The translations under genes were made by a program, and so were the position numbers. This document shows positions 35,501 through 44,500 of a stretch of DNA of 64,000 nt, piece by piece. The first letter of the stretch is position 1; each line of letters begins with the position of its first letter. The notes below the pieces were generated by a model. That model did no database searches. It was not told the DNA's origin and was given only the letters and a program-made list of their open reading frames with translations. Source of the stretch: Muricea muricata (taxonomy: Eukaryota > Cnidaria > Anthozoa > Malacalcyonacea > Plexauridae); contig OY979717.1 in NCBI GenBank assembly GCA_963855995.1, positions 64,288,243 through 64,352,242 on the forward strand. Reading direction: 5' to 3'.

Positions 35501-37954
35501 GTTATTAAATAGTGTTAATTCTATTTCAAAATTCCCAAACCAACTCAAACAATTATTAGCTATTATAAATAATAAATAATAATAAATTCTTATGTTTTAT
35601 ACTGATTTTGACACTATACCCCAAGTACTGTACCAGCTTTGATAATTGAATAATATATACTGTAATAGTTGAATAACATATATTGAAGGACAAATACTGT
35701 GTAGATTGATATTTCACATCATGGAACTATTTAGATCGTTAATTGGGAGTGGTTGATAATTCATACATTCATGGTCTACCCATAACCCAATGAGTTTTGT
35801 TTTGAAATGATGCAGTTGTTATTACAGAAATCTGTCACACAGAACACATATCTATTAACACTAAAGTTATGTTCCTGTTTCACATATAAGAATATGAGTA
35901 TTTTTTAAGTTGTTGTTAATCAGTTCACATTAAATTTAAAGTTATATCATATAAAATAATATTTGAGTGAAATCATTGCAGCCAAGGTTACAATACTTGA
36001 AAAAGGGAAGTCATAAAGTTTGGATGTCTTTCCTTTCAAAGGCTCTTTGATATGTCAATGTAAGGTTACTATTAGCAACTATGCAGGTTGAATTCCATGT
36101 GTAAACTTTGAAAACAACATGTTTGCCCAGTGATCACAGACTTGTTTCATGATGGGAGAAGGGGTTAGCCTCTAATTCAGAATTACAAAATAGATGAGAT
36201 ATATGGTGGTCCATGATGAGATGGGGGGGAGGGTTAAGCTATTGCAAAACAAGTCTGTTATTGGAGGACACAATGTTTTAAATATAAATTAAATAAATCC
36301 TAGGTTAATGAAAGCTGACCCAAATGCAAACATTTATATAATTCTGCACAGCAATAACTACACATCAAGAGGACACATCCATATTCACGTTGCCACAGAT
36401 AATGCCAAATCGACATTATGAGTGGCCAGAGCGGGTATGTGGATTTTTGGTTAGAGGAAAAAGAGCTTAAGCAAGAGAAGTTTTGTCAACATTATAGATG
36501 GTAAATCCTGGCATCAGCCATGCTCTTTTGAATTTAACAATGGCAGCCAATCAACTTTCACATTTGCAATTTCAAAAGAGAACGCCATCATTTGCAATCT
36601 ATAACGGCTCTATTTACTTTCGGCTGCAGTCTGTGTTGAAAAAAACTTATCTTGCTTGAAGACAGATTTCCAGTGCTTGCAGGAATCTCCTCACAGCAAG
36701 TGGTTCCATCTAATTAAAACCTAGGTAGCCCAATTGTGATTGTGGTTTCAGTAATATGTAGAGATCGGTGCATATATTATCTGTATTACATAATTGTATA
36801 TTAATTACATAAGGTTGGCAACTAAAATTACTGAAAAACATACATCCCATGAAATAAAGCATAAGTACACAAAGAAAACATAATGAACTACAAAATAAAC
36901 AATACCACTGTGTGCCTGGATAAATTTACTACCCTTGTGGTGAGTTTTTTTTTCGAAAGCGCTTGAATACTTTGTATACGTGCCGAAGTTTTTAGTGTTT
37001 TGTTTAATTTTTTGTTTGTTACTATGCTGGATGCAATCAACCTGCTACTGGAAAACGTTTTGAATGACGAACCCGTGCAGCGATTGGCTTAAATATGAAT
37101 TAACTTTGACCTATGCTTTGACAAGCCAATCGCTGCACGGATTCGTCATTCAAAACGTTTCCCAGTAGCAGGTTGATTGCATCCAGCATAGTAACAAACA
37201 AAAAATTAAACAAAACACTAAAAACTTCGGCCCGTATACAAAGTATCCAAGCGCTTTCGAAAAAAAAACTCACCACAAGGGTGGCGAATTTATCCAGGCA
37301 CACAGTGGTATTGTTTATTTTGTAGTTCATTACGTTTTCTTTGTGTACTTATGCTTTATTTCATGGGGTGTACGTTTTTCAGTAATTTTAGTTGCCAACC
37401 TTATGTATTTAATATACAATTACGTAATACAGATAATATATGCACTGATCTCTACATACTACTGAAACCACAATCTCTACATATTACTGAAACCACAATC
37501 ACAATTATTGGGCTACCTAGGATTAAAATACACCTTCTGTTTATAAGCTATCTAATATGAATATTGACGTGGCCCCTAATTAACAATGTTAATTTAACAT
37601 GACAACAATACCATTGAATATTACAAATAAATATCAGTTTTAAATATGGACATAACACACCTCTGAAGCAATCAATTCTAAGCCATTTAGTTGTCTTTCT
37701 TTCTCCTTACGAATGAGTGCATACATTTCAGGGTCATCATTTTCTAACAGCTCATTTCCAGTCCAATGATGATCATGTCGAACAATGGCTGTATTCACGG
37801 GCTTTAGGCCACGTATTGTTGTACAAAATTGCTTCAAGAAGCTCTGAAATTTTAAAGATTGTAATATGAAAAGTTAGATTTGCGTCGAAAGATATAGTCT
37901 TACTAAACTTTAAGAACTATTTTCGCTCACCTTTCCGACTCTTCGAGTGATCAT
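17589..37954 (-). CDS. SHMT2: serine hydroxymethyltransferase, mitochondrial, 16 coding exons
   Basis: It converts serine and tetrahydrofolate to glycine and methylene-THF using PLP. Exons (all read on minus): 37931-37954, 37661-37843, 34177-34256, 33299-33414, 32492-32576, 28254-28335, 25032-25154, 24408-24476, 23933-24003, 23695-23753, 23491-23597, 22480-22579, 22123-22166, 21086-21197, 19828-19902, 17589-17719. They join in frame to 486 residues (human enzymes 483 and 504). The start, MITRRVGK then SFLKQF, is an Arg/Lys-rich presequence, so a mitochondrial form is inferred. Family marks: [32 protein letters not shown] with the cofactor Asp (243), TTHKTLRG with the PLP Lys (272; the usual TTTTHK reads SSTTHK), [19 protein letters not shown] and a PMPGF C-terminus. 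All introns are GT-AG except the GC-AG one after 21086. No break found. Confidence 0.95.
17972..19445. mobile_element. large foldback element in the last SHMT intron
   Basis: Left arm about 17972-18470 and right arm about 18822-19445 are inverted copies that differ at scattered bases. The right arm has an extra segment of about 125 bases near 19169-19291. The central 350 bases are unique. The same frame is open in both arms (minus 18304-18531; plus 18784-18987), with near-identical predicted peptides ending in SKLSQNVDR, which may be a decayed coding piece or chance. No known transposase motif seen. Confidence 0.7.
21080..21087 (-). other. non-canonical GC splice donor of SHMT
   Basis: The exon ends TTTAG and the intron begins GCAAGT, matching the GC-AG class (AG, then GCAAGT). 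The next exon begins after CTCCAG at 19902 and restores the Gly codon split G|GC. No GT donor nearby keeps the frame. Confidence 0.85.
21743..22075 (+). repeat. dispersed repeat, copy in SHMT intron
   Basis: It shares with 37985-38275 the blocks GTGTCCACGCAT, TTTTCTGGCCAATA, GAACGCTGAAC and GCTGAGTGC in the same order, with divergence between. The function is unknown; the second copy abuts the SHMT first exon. Confidence 0.5.
24215..24360 (+). repeat. dispersed repeat with GGGGAGGAAAT...AGAAAACCCACGAC core
   Basis: The core resembles a repeat common in marine invertebrate genomes. It carries an internal inverted pair, GAGGACTGAGTTTGA and TCAAACCCAGTCCTC. It sits in an SHMT intron between the exons at 23933 and 24408. 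Confidence 0.4.
25470..25715 (+). repeat. CGCGCCTTTTCTT low-complexity array, left copy
   Basis: Tandem CTTCGCGCCTCGCGCCTTTT units run into diverged TTTTTTCGCGCC units and end with AAAAGTTCATTAAATTATT. The reverse complement of the whole array lies at 27705-27930. Open frames across it are products of the low complexity. Confidence 0.85.
26080..27591 (+). mobile_element. 5'-truncated non-LTR retrotransposon (LINE), broken
   Basis: Reverse-transcriptase sequence runs from the fingers region through the catalytic FADDT at about 26526-26540 into the thumb and C-terminal region ending near 27373. The order [39 protein letters not shown], then [17 protein letters not shown] is that of CR1/Jockey-like elements. 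It is dead: a frameshift near 26220, a TAG near 26387 and a frameshift near 26850 interrupt it. No endonuclease domain is left. The 3' end carries (ACCT)n at about 27567-27580, the short-tandem tail expected of this class. It lies inside an SHMT intron. Confidence 0.85.
27705..27930 (-). repeat. GGCGCGAAGAAAA low-complexity array, right copy (inverted)
   Basis: Reverse complement of 25470-25715 including the AATAATTTAATGAACTTTTA edge. The two arrays face each other around the LINE fragment. Confidence 0.85.
28593..29459 (-). CDS. forkhead (Fox) transcription factor, intronless, nested in SHMT
   Basis: 288 residues from the ATG at 29459; the frame is open for 12 more codons upstream without an ATG. 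The forkhead domain at 75-172 starts [15 protein letters not shown], has recognition helix [17 protein letters not shown] at 120-136 and wing 2 GHYWTVDP...RRRKKRF. A basic run (KKRKRAR) at 65-71 precedes it. FTIDEIL at 223-229 fits the EH1 motif (F-x-I-x-x-I-L) that binds Groucho/TLE co-repressors, so it may act as a repressor. The class is uncertain: the domain's end and the C-terminal EH1 recall FoxQ2, but a tree is needed. It sits whole within the SHMT intron 28336-32491, on the same strand, and so needs its own promoter upstream of 29.46 kb. Confidence 0.9.
   Translation of the reverse strand: MQLEHKSRLFSQHNSLSVQLSKQQRLHATFSDLKRLKMIKIENNENNSEEPMFQLFNSSAAIVSKKRKRARAPPGKPPYSYVALITMAINSSPDRKMTLAEILKFIYENFHYYRMCPLKWRNSIRHNLTLNDCFVKLPRDVHDETRGHYWTVDPSSEMMFDEGKYRRRKKRFVRQDHDEVLPLLIERTRNPDCERIPTPPAVPYFPRVPVITLVSPVSQRRGFTIDEILAPEPNLTNTDISTVYHPTSHFVNYRLPNSFIPYYPNMYRSYLFRTYAKRSLSVHSEDDY
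29460..30650. other. Fox upstream intronic region
   Basis: AT-rich intron DNA of SHMT and putative promoter region of the nested forkhead gene. No TATA box or repeat could be singled out. Confidence 0.3.
30664..32206 (+). mobile_element. second LINE fragment flanked by inverted TTTTGAAACGTTCTCTGGT
   Basis: Plus-strand pieces read like the linker and early reverse-transcriptase region of a non-LTR element: a [11 protein letters not shown] block near 31185-31215 and a [15 protein letters not shown] block near 31810-31855. Stops and frameshifts abound and no catalytic core remains. An (ATT)n run closes it at about 32148. GAAACGTTCTCTGGT near 30670 and its complement near 32184 bracket the segment. 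Confidence 0.6.
33550..33721. repeat. short inverted-repeat element
   Basis: Ends read CAATAGCCTCGTTTTCATG and CATGAAAACGAGCCTATTG, about 20 bases each, around about 130 AT-rich bases. It lies in an SHMT intron. Confidence 0.55.
34685..34858. mobile_element. MITE with TAGGTGGCCCAG ends
   Basis: Arms of about 70 bases pair almost throughout: TAGGTGGCCCAGAAATTGG with CCGATTTCTGGGCCACC, and TTGTACATAATATTCC with GGTAATATTATGTACAA. It lies in an SHMT intron. Same family as 13157-13268, and its flank resembles the ends of the palindrome at 36719. Confidence 0.75.
35450..36700. other. SHMT intron, no feature seen
   Basis: AT-rich intron DNA with a G-rich tract at about 35461-35478. No coding frame or paired repeat was recognised. 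Confidence 0.3.
36719..37523. mobile_element. 800-base near-perfect palindrome in SHMT intron 2
   Basis: The left arm (36719 to about 37088) and right arm (about 37122-37523) are inverted copies at high identity, around a loop of about 34 bases. Ends read CCTAGGTAGCCCAAT and ATTGGGCTACCTAGG. The right arm carries one extra internal duplication of CTACATA(C/T)TACTGAAACCAC. No coding content beyond frames mirrored by the palindrome. Confidence 0.85.
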
Positions 37955-37984
37955 TTTGGCAAAGTAAAAGCGCGGAACGACATT

Positions 37985-38275
37985 AAAGACGGTATACTTG
38001 ATGTTACTACAATATGAAATGGCTCGGATTTTCGGGTATCGGCACAGAATAGAAATAATCAGAAAGGCCACTCGAGTCGGAACTTTAAAGTTCGTGTCTC
38101 CACGCATGTCTCATTACATTATGCAGGTTCTAGCCTGTCAATTGCCTTTTCTGGCCAATAGGAACGCTGAACAGGCCGGTCCGCCATTATTCTGGCCAGC
38201 AATTGCAGAAAAGTAGGGGGACATCAGTGCACCGCTGAGTGCGGGCCCTGCTGTTTATTCCCTATACTGTGGTAT
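37985..38275 (+). repeat. dispersed repeat next to the SHMT first exon
   Basis: Second copy of the repeat at 21743-22075 (shared blocks include TTTTCTGGCCAATA and GAACGCTGAAC). It begins about 30 bases upstream of the SHMT start codon and so overlaps the expected promoter. Confidence 0.5.
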
Positions 38276-38534
38276 CGGCTCTGGTGGTTTTCCTGTGGCT
38301 GCATCCTCCGCAGGCCCTTCGTTGGACACAGTACGTAAGTGCAACCTATGAAGATCAGTGACTTGATTATTTTTTCCTGTTTTTCGGTAATAATTCCGTG
38401 TTCTAATATAAATCTTAATCCAAGCGCTAATCCAAACCCTAATCCTAACCAGCATTTTATTTGTCATGTTTTAACTTTGATGGATTGAAGATTAATTTCG
38501 CGTACTGTGAACACGGAATTATTACCAGTTTTCT

Positions 38535-38552
38535 CCCCCCCCCCCCCCCCCC
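38535..38552 (+). repeat. poly(C) tract, 18 bases
   Basis: Uninterrupted C run. Other long C or G runs lie at 39461-39475 (15 G after 10 T), 21483-21491 (9 G after about 10 T), 61107-61119 (13 C) and 63521-63532 (12 C). Confidence 0.9.
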
Positions 38553-39720
38553 TTGAAAGCGACTGGGACGAGACAGGTAACTGCAACACCGCCACCTTCC
38601 CGATTGCGATTTTTGTCAACCATATCGTAACCGGGAATAAGTATATCTGTGCCTATAAAACCCATTCGAGCGAGACTTGCAGCAAGTCTACTTCCTAAGT
38701 AAACTTTCAATTCATCAACATGTTTAACTAGAGAAGCAATATTTAGGTGCCCAACTCAAAAACCTTTCAATGATTTTAAATATTTAATATTATTTTCGCT
38801 CTCAATTTGGTGAGTTTTTCAGAATTTAATCCCTTAGGCTTCGGAAACTGTGCTATTACGATTTGGAACACAATCTATGCTAAAAATTATGCAAATAAAT
38901 TTTTTGGCCAAAATTGAAGATCGAAATCTCTTAAGATGCAATATATAGATGCGTGTGCGCATCGCAATAGTGCCTACCTGCTCGTAATTCAACCACAATT
39001 AGTGAAACAGCAGAGCATGGCGCATATGTGTGTAAACCGGTGATACTATAGTCTTGATGGTCTGATTCGAATTACAGGGTTTTAGCACTTATGGTCTGGG
39101 GGACGCTTCTACCCTCTCGTATAATTCGAACCAGATGTGGTGGAGTTTTGAGACAGCAGTTGAAGGCGCCAATTCGATGTCGTCGTCGAAAGGCAACCGC
39201 ATTTGGGTTGGTTGTCGAAGCGAAATGTGCGAAGCCATGTGTGTGCCATCTCAGTTATGAACTAACATAATTGGTCCTTTTCACCATCGTCACGGTCAAA
39301 CTCACATGATACTTCTCAATATCACTCACATAGATGGTATGGTGTAATTTTTTTTCGTATAAAAAAACGATGGTTCCAAACGTTGAGAAAAATTATAGCA
39401 TTTTCAAGTCGGTATTTTCTGAAAATTTTTATGGCGTAATTTTTTTTTCATTTTTTTTTTGGGGGGGGGGGGGGGCGTCGTAAGAAAAACGATGGTTCCC
39501 ACCGTTAAGAAAAATTATAGCATTTTGAGCACGGTTTTGTCTGAATTTTTTTTCGGTGACTTTTATTACCATTATTTTCTCCGTGTACCAAAAATTTTTC
39601 AAGGAAATAAAAAGGTTTCTGAGTGTATGATATAAAGAAGTTGTCAATTTTCAACGAGTTTTTCTAAAAACCCAGCAGACCAAAAGATACTTTGGAAGGA
39701 GTTACAATTCTAACACTACG
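38553..39720. other. intergenic between SHMT and the tandem tRNA-like array
   Basis: No gene is supported. It contains TTTTTCG-rich diverged repeats near 39340-39560, where GAAAAACGATGGTTCC(A/C)A occurs twice with ATTATAGCATTTT. Confidence 0.35.
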
Positions 39721-39734
39721 CGTAAACTATTCAA

Positions 39735-40330
39735 GGCAAGGGCAGGAATCGATCCTAGCCACGTTGGTTGAGATATTTTAACGTGGACCACCAGACTATG
39801 TTGGTTAAGAGGCTCTGGTAAGATGGTTTAAGTTGCCTAACCGTTCTAGCCGGTACTTAATTCTTAAAACTGACCAAAGCCAAAACGATTTTTGGCAAAG
39901 GCAGGTATTGCTCCCAGCCTCAGTGATTGATGCTGATTAATACATATTGTCTTGACCACTAGACTATATGGGTTACGACGCTTTGGCAAGTTGGTTTAAG
40001 TTGTCTAAGCGTTTTAGCTCCATAATTCTTAAAATTGACCAAAGCCAAAACAAATTTTGGCAAATGCAGGTATTGATCCCAGCCTCAGTGATCGATGCTG
40101 ATTAATACATCTGGTCTTGACCACTAGACTATGTTGGTTATGACGCTCGGGTAAAGTGGTTTAAGTTGTCTAACCGTTTTAGCTACTTAATTCTTAAAAT
40201 TGACCAAAGCCAAAGCAATTTTTGGCAAGGGCAGGTATTGACCATGCAACCTCACTGATTGATGCTGATTAACACATATTGTCTTTACCACTAGACCATG
40301 TTAGCTACCACACACTGCCAACGTGGTTTA
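39735..40330 (-). repeat. tandem tRNA-like (SINE-type) units, about four copies
   Basis: Read on the minus strand each unit of about 160 bases has an A-box-like ATAGTCTAGTGG followed about 45 bases on by a B-box-like segment. The B box in the 39741-39760 copy is GGATCGATTCC, one change from the GGTTCGATTCC consensus of RNA polymerase III promoters; others are GGGATCAATACC or GGGAGCAATACC. Units are joined by TTTTGGCTTTGGTCA(A/G)TTTT. They look like a tRNA-derived SINE or pseudo-tRNA multiplied in tandem. No unit folds into a convincing intact tRNA by eye. Confidence 0.5.
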
Positions 40331-41533
40331 AATTGTTTAACCATTTTTTGTAGCTCATTCGGTTAAAAACGGGTAAATAATTTAAACCAAATTGGACGAG
40401 AATAATAGCCAGCATTGTCTGGTGGTCAGGCAAAGTGGTGTAATTCACGAAAAGACATTTGTCTGCCGACCAGTTTGCAAAGTCGCATTTCGAATTCTCT
40501 TATTTATGTCATTTTACGGTCGCGCCATATAATACGAAAATATTAAACGAAAAGTTTTCTCTGTATTGCAGGTTTTATTGCACGCGATACATGTATCAAT
40601 ATAGTCAATGAAAACGTCGACGTCACGGTAGAATCGAATGTATCACTAAGATTTGCAATGATGATGTGAAGTGCAACAAAATGGCCAATTTTGAGGAAAA
40701 TAAAAAATGTACTTGAACAAAACTTTTTTAAAGCGAAAGTAGAAGCGTCCCAACAATTTCGTGTCGTCGTTAAACAGAAAGAGACATGGCCCTATAACCA
40801 ACCTGAACCTTTGACCCTAACCATAAAACCGCTGACCAAAATTCAAAAAGAACAACACCTGAATAATCTACAAAACCTACCGTCACCACTTAGCCAATCA
40901 CGTTCACTCTTGTTTCATGGTGCTTATTTACATTTATCACGTTTTCTTCCAGTGGTTCTCCCCAAATTCACGATCGCGAAACAGCGAAATAAGAAATTTC
41001 TGGGAAACTGATTATCTTTAATAATTGTTTTGCTACAGATTTATGCCTCGTTCTTCTTGAATTTTGCTCAGGGTTAACTAAATTTTGAGCGATTGGTTAG
41101 GACTTAAAACCAAGACTTGCCAAGGCATGAATCAATAACCAGTTGTCCTGACTTTTGCTATGCGCTATTTTAAACATAGGATATCAGCAACAAAAACATG
41201 GTTCACTATATTTTACTCGGCAGCGAAGTAGCGATTTAAAACAGCAAGCATAAGCACGAATTGCAATTTTACATGACATTAAAGCTTTATGTGACATTTA
41301 GTCTTTCTATTGGTATTTTCTGTAACATCTTGTAAGAAGTGTATCATCAAGAACAATTATTTAAAATATAAGAAACCCATATCGCTTCTATATTAACGTC
41401 CTTAATGTACAGTGTTATTGATTGAGTGGTTCAACAGAATTTACATGCATTAAATTGACAAGATAATCTACCATTTGGCTGCGGCTCTCTTCAGCATGCT
41501 TATTTTGAGTTCAGATTTTGAGTTCACACTCTC
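40331..41533. other. intergenic, 3' flank of HSP60
   Basis: AT-rich, no supported gene. A frame at 40691-41011 has no recognisable content. The part next to 41533 should include the HSP60 3' UTR. Confidence 0.35.
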
Positions 41534-44500
41534 TTACATCATACCTCCCATGCCTCCCATTCCACCCATGCCTCCCATTCCTCCTGGCATCGGCATATCT
41601 TTCTCTTCTTTAGGTGCTTCAACAATCGTAACTTCAGCAGTCGTAAGCAATGATGCAACGCCAGCAGCATCAGTTATAGCAGTACGAACAACCTTGGTCG
41701 GATCAATAATACCAGTCTTCATCATATCCACGTATTCATCATTTGCTGCATCATAACCCATGTTATGGTCTAATGATAAGACCTAAAAATGAAATAATAA
41801 TTGATAGTGATAAACCATGCTATTGCTTGATTTCAACTGCTGGATATTTCAACAATTTTATTTTAAACATCAAGAACACTTTGTAAAATGCTATATAGGC
41901 TAATAACGCTGTTGCGGATTCCCTGCCACATGTATTATTTAGGTAAATGAAGGCTTAACTTATATAAATATAAATAACCGAAACAAACTTGAATGTTTTA
42001 TAAGTTGTGATGTTATTTGAAATGTTTATAACCATTCTAGGTGCAGAACCATTCCAAGATTGCTGGAAAACGAACACTTATGCAATAGAAACTACCATTG
42101 ATTCTCATCATTCTCATCCTCAAGGCTTGTTTACATATACTAATACAATTCTATTCTTCTGACAGATGTGAACAAGCGGGTTTATAGCGAATGTTCCGAG
42201 AGCAAAATTATTCACCAGAAACTTTCGATTGCTCGTTCATACGCACCGAAAGCAGAAAACTAGCATAAACAAGCCTTGAAGCTTTCAGAAACCAAATAGT
42301 TATTATTGCGATTTACATTCAAGCGTGCGGCGTGCGGTTTAAAACGCACGTTTTACGGTTCAAAACGTACGTTTGCCGTTTCAAAACGCACGTTTGCCGT
42401 TTCAGAACGTATTGTTTTTCCACGTGACATGTCACGTTTGGGCGATGAAACTGACATGTTTTCGTGGTTGAAAAGGAATGTTTGGCTTTTATATACTATA
42501 TTTACTATATAAAAGCCAAACATTCCGTTCGAAGCGCGAAAGAGAGTCAATTTCATTGTTCAAACTTAGCATGAGGCCTGTCAAAACGGTTTTTTGAAAA
42601 GTCTAACGCACGTTTTGAAACGGCAAACGTACGTTTTGAGACGTAAAAACGTACGTTTTGAAACGTCAAACGTACGTTTTGAAACCGCACGCCGCATGCT
42701 TGAATGCAAATCGAAGTATGTTGTGGTCTTTCTTGGTTTTGCATTTACAAAACTTGTCTCCGCAAATTAGGTTTCCAAGCTTTTACACAGATATAAAGAA
42801 GGGAAACGGTGCAGAAAACCTTTACGAATAATTTATACAAATTAAGATTTACTTACCTTCTCAACGACCAAGGTAGATTCAACCCCAGCGTTTTCTGCAA
42901 TAGTTTGACATGGCATACGCATAGCTCTTCTTACAATCTCAATACCAATTTTTTGATCTTCGTTCTTCGCTTCAACGTTATCTAATTGTTTGATACATCT
43001 CAACAGAGCAACTCCACCTCCAGGAACAATTCCTTCCTCAACAGCTGCTCGAGTTGCGTTTAGAGCGTCTGTCACTCGGTCTTTCTTCTCATTTACTTCC
43101 ACTTCGCTAGAACCTCCAACCTGATTATCAGAAAATGTTATAGGTTTAAAAAAATACAAAAAATTCAAGCTCTGTACTATATATGGTGTATGTCTTATAT
43201 TAAAGTTTTATTCTCGATTACTGTGGTTAGCGCAGTTAAAAAAAAATAAGAAAAAGACAAATATTCCTTTGGGTATTTATATTGGTGTGACGTCGATATT
43301 CAGTTATTACTTTAGTACTCGATTTAAATAGGTTCTTCAAACTCGAAAAAAGTATTCCTCAAGTATTCCTCTGTATGTCAAGTGTTTAATGCAAGCTTAA
43401 GAAGTAAGATTTTATCATTCAACAGTCATACAAACACAAACCTTTAATATAGCGACACCATCAGACAGTTTTGCTAATCTTTCATTTAACTTTTCTTTCT
43501 CATATTCTGAAGTAGTATCTTCAATTTCATCCCTAATTTGTTGACATCTTGCTTCAAGATCATCTTGATGTCCCTTGCCTTTCAGGAGAAGACAATCGTC
43601 CTTGGTTATCAATATTTCACCAACTTCACCAAAGTCTTGAAGTTTTATATCTTCAATCTTTGTGTCCAAAGCATCATCACCGAACACCTAGGGTAGTCAA
43701 GTTTAGCAAAAGTGCAGTTAAAAAACTAAACAGTGCAAGGTAATGCAATGCAATCTTAAATCTATATTAAAATTTGAAGTCATACCCGGTAGGTTTCCTG
43801 AACCAGTCCTACCCAATACGCTCGGATCCAATGTGTTATTAAATTATGGTAACCGCGTGAATGCAGGTTAATAAATTTGACTCGTATAAACAATTTATTA
43901 TCCTGCAATCGTTGGTGACTAAAGTTAGCCTTCTCTGCACATAGAGCTCAATGTCGAGCAACGGAAAACAAACATCCTGACTTACGGTGAAAATAGTGTG
44001 TTTGTACGACGTGCTAGCGAAACGTTTAAGGAAAATTACGAAAGTGTAAACTCTTGATACCATACCATAACATCATCTTGATACAAGGAAAGGCGGTGAA
44101 ATTCTGTACCTGATAGTTTCAGTCTTTTCCTCGTCACAAATACTATTTTGTTTTCATTTTTTAAGTTTAAAACTTTTTCCTACTTTTTTTCGCCACCGCC
44201 GGCGAAAAACTTTGAGAAAAAATCATTTCCTTCACTGAAGAAAATAATAATTTTTCACCAGCGGAGGCGAAATACGAGAAACGAAACGGGCTTTATATGT
44301 TCGATGCTGATGGGAATTTTAATTTTTCCGTACCATTCCTCCAGTAGCAATTGCCATATCTTGAAGCATGTTCTTTCTGTTATCACCAAATCCTGGAGCT
44401 TTCACAGCAGCCACTTGTAATCCAATTTTCAACCTAATACATATAATCAAAATTATGCCAATAAGAACTTTGGCATCAGGTGAATGGCTAGAATAAAAGA

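Noticed and set aside
39735..40330. Genuine tRNA gene cluster
   Set aside because: The box motifs fit, but acceptor and T-arm pairing could not be completed for any unit, so only a tRNA-like repeat is claimed.
41475..41756. Plus-strand frame with PPMPPIPP
   Set aside because: Opposite-strand shadow of the HSP60 Gly-Gly-Met tail.
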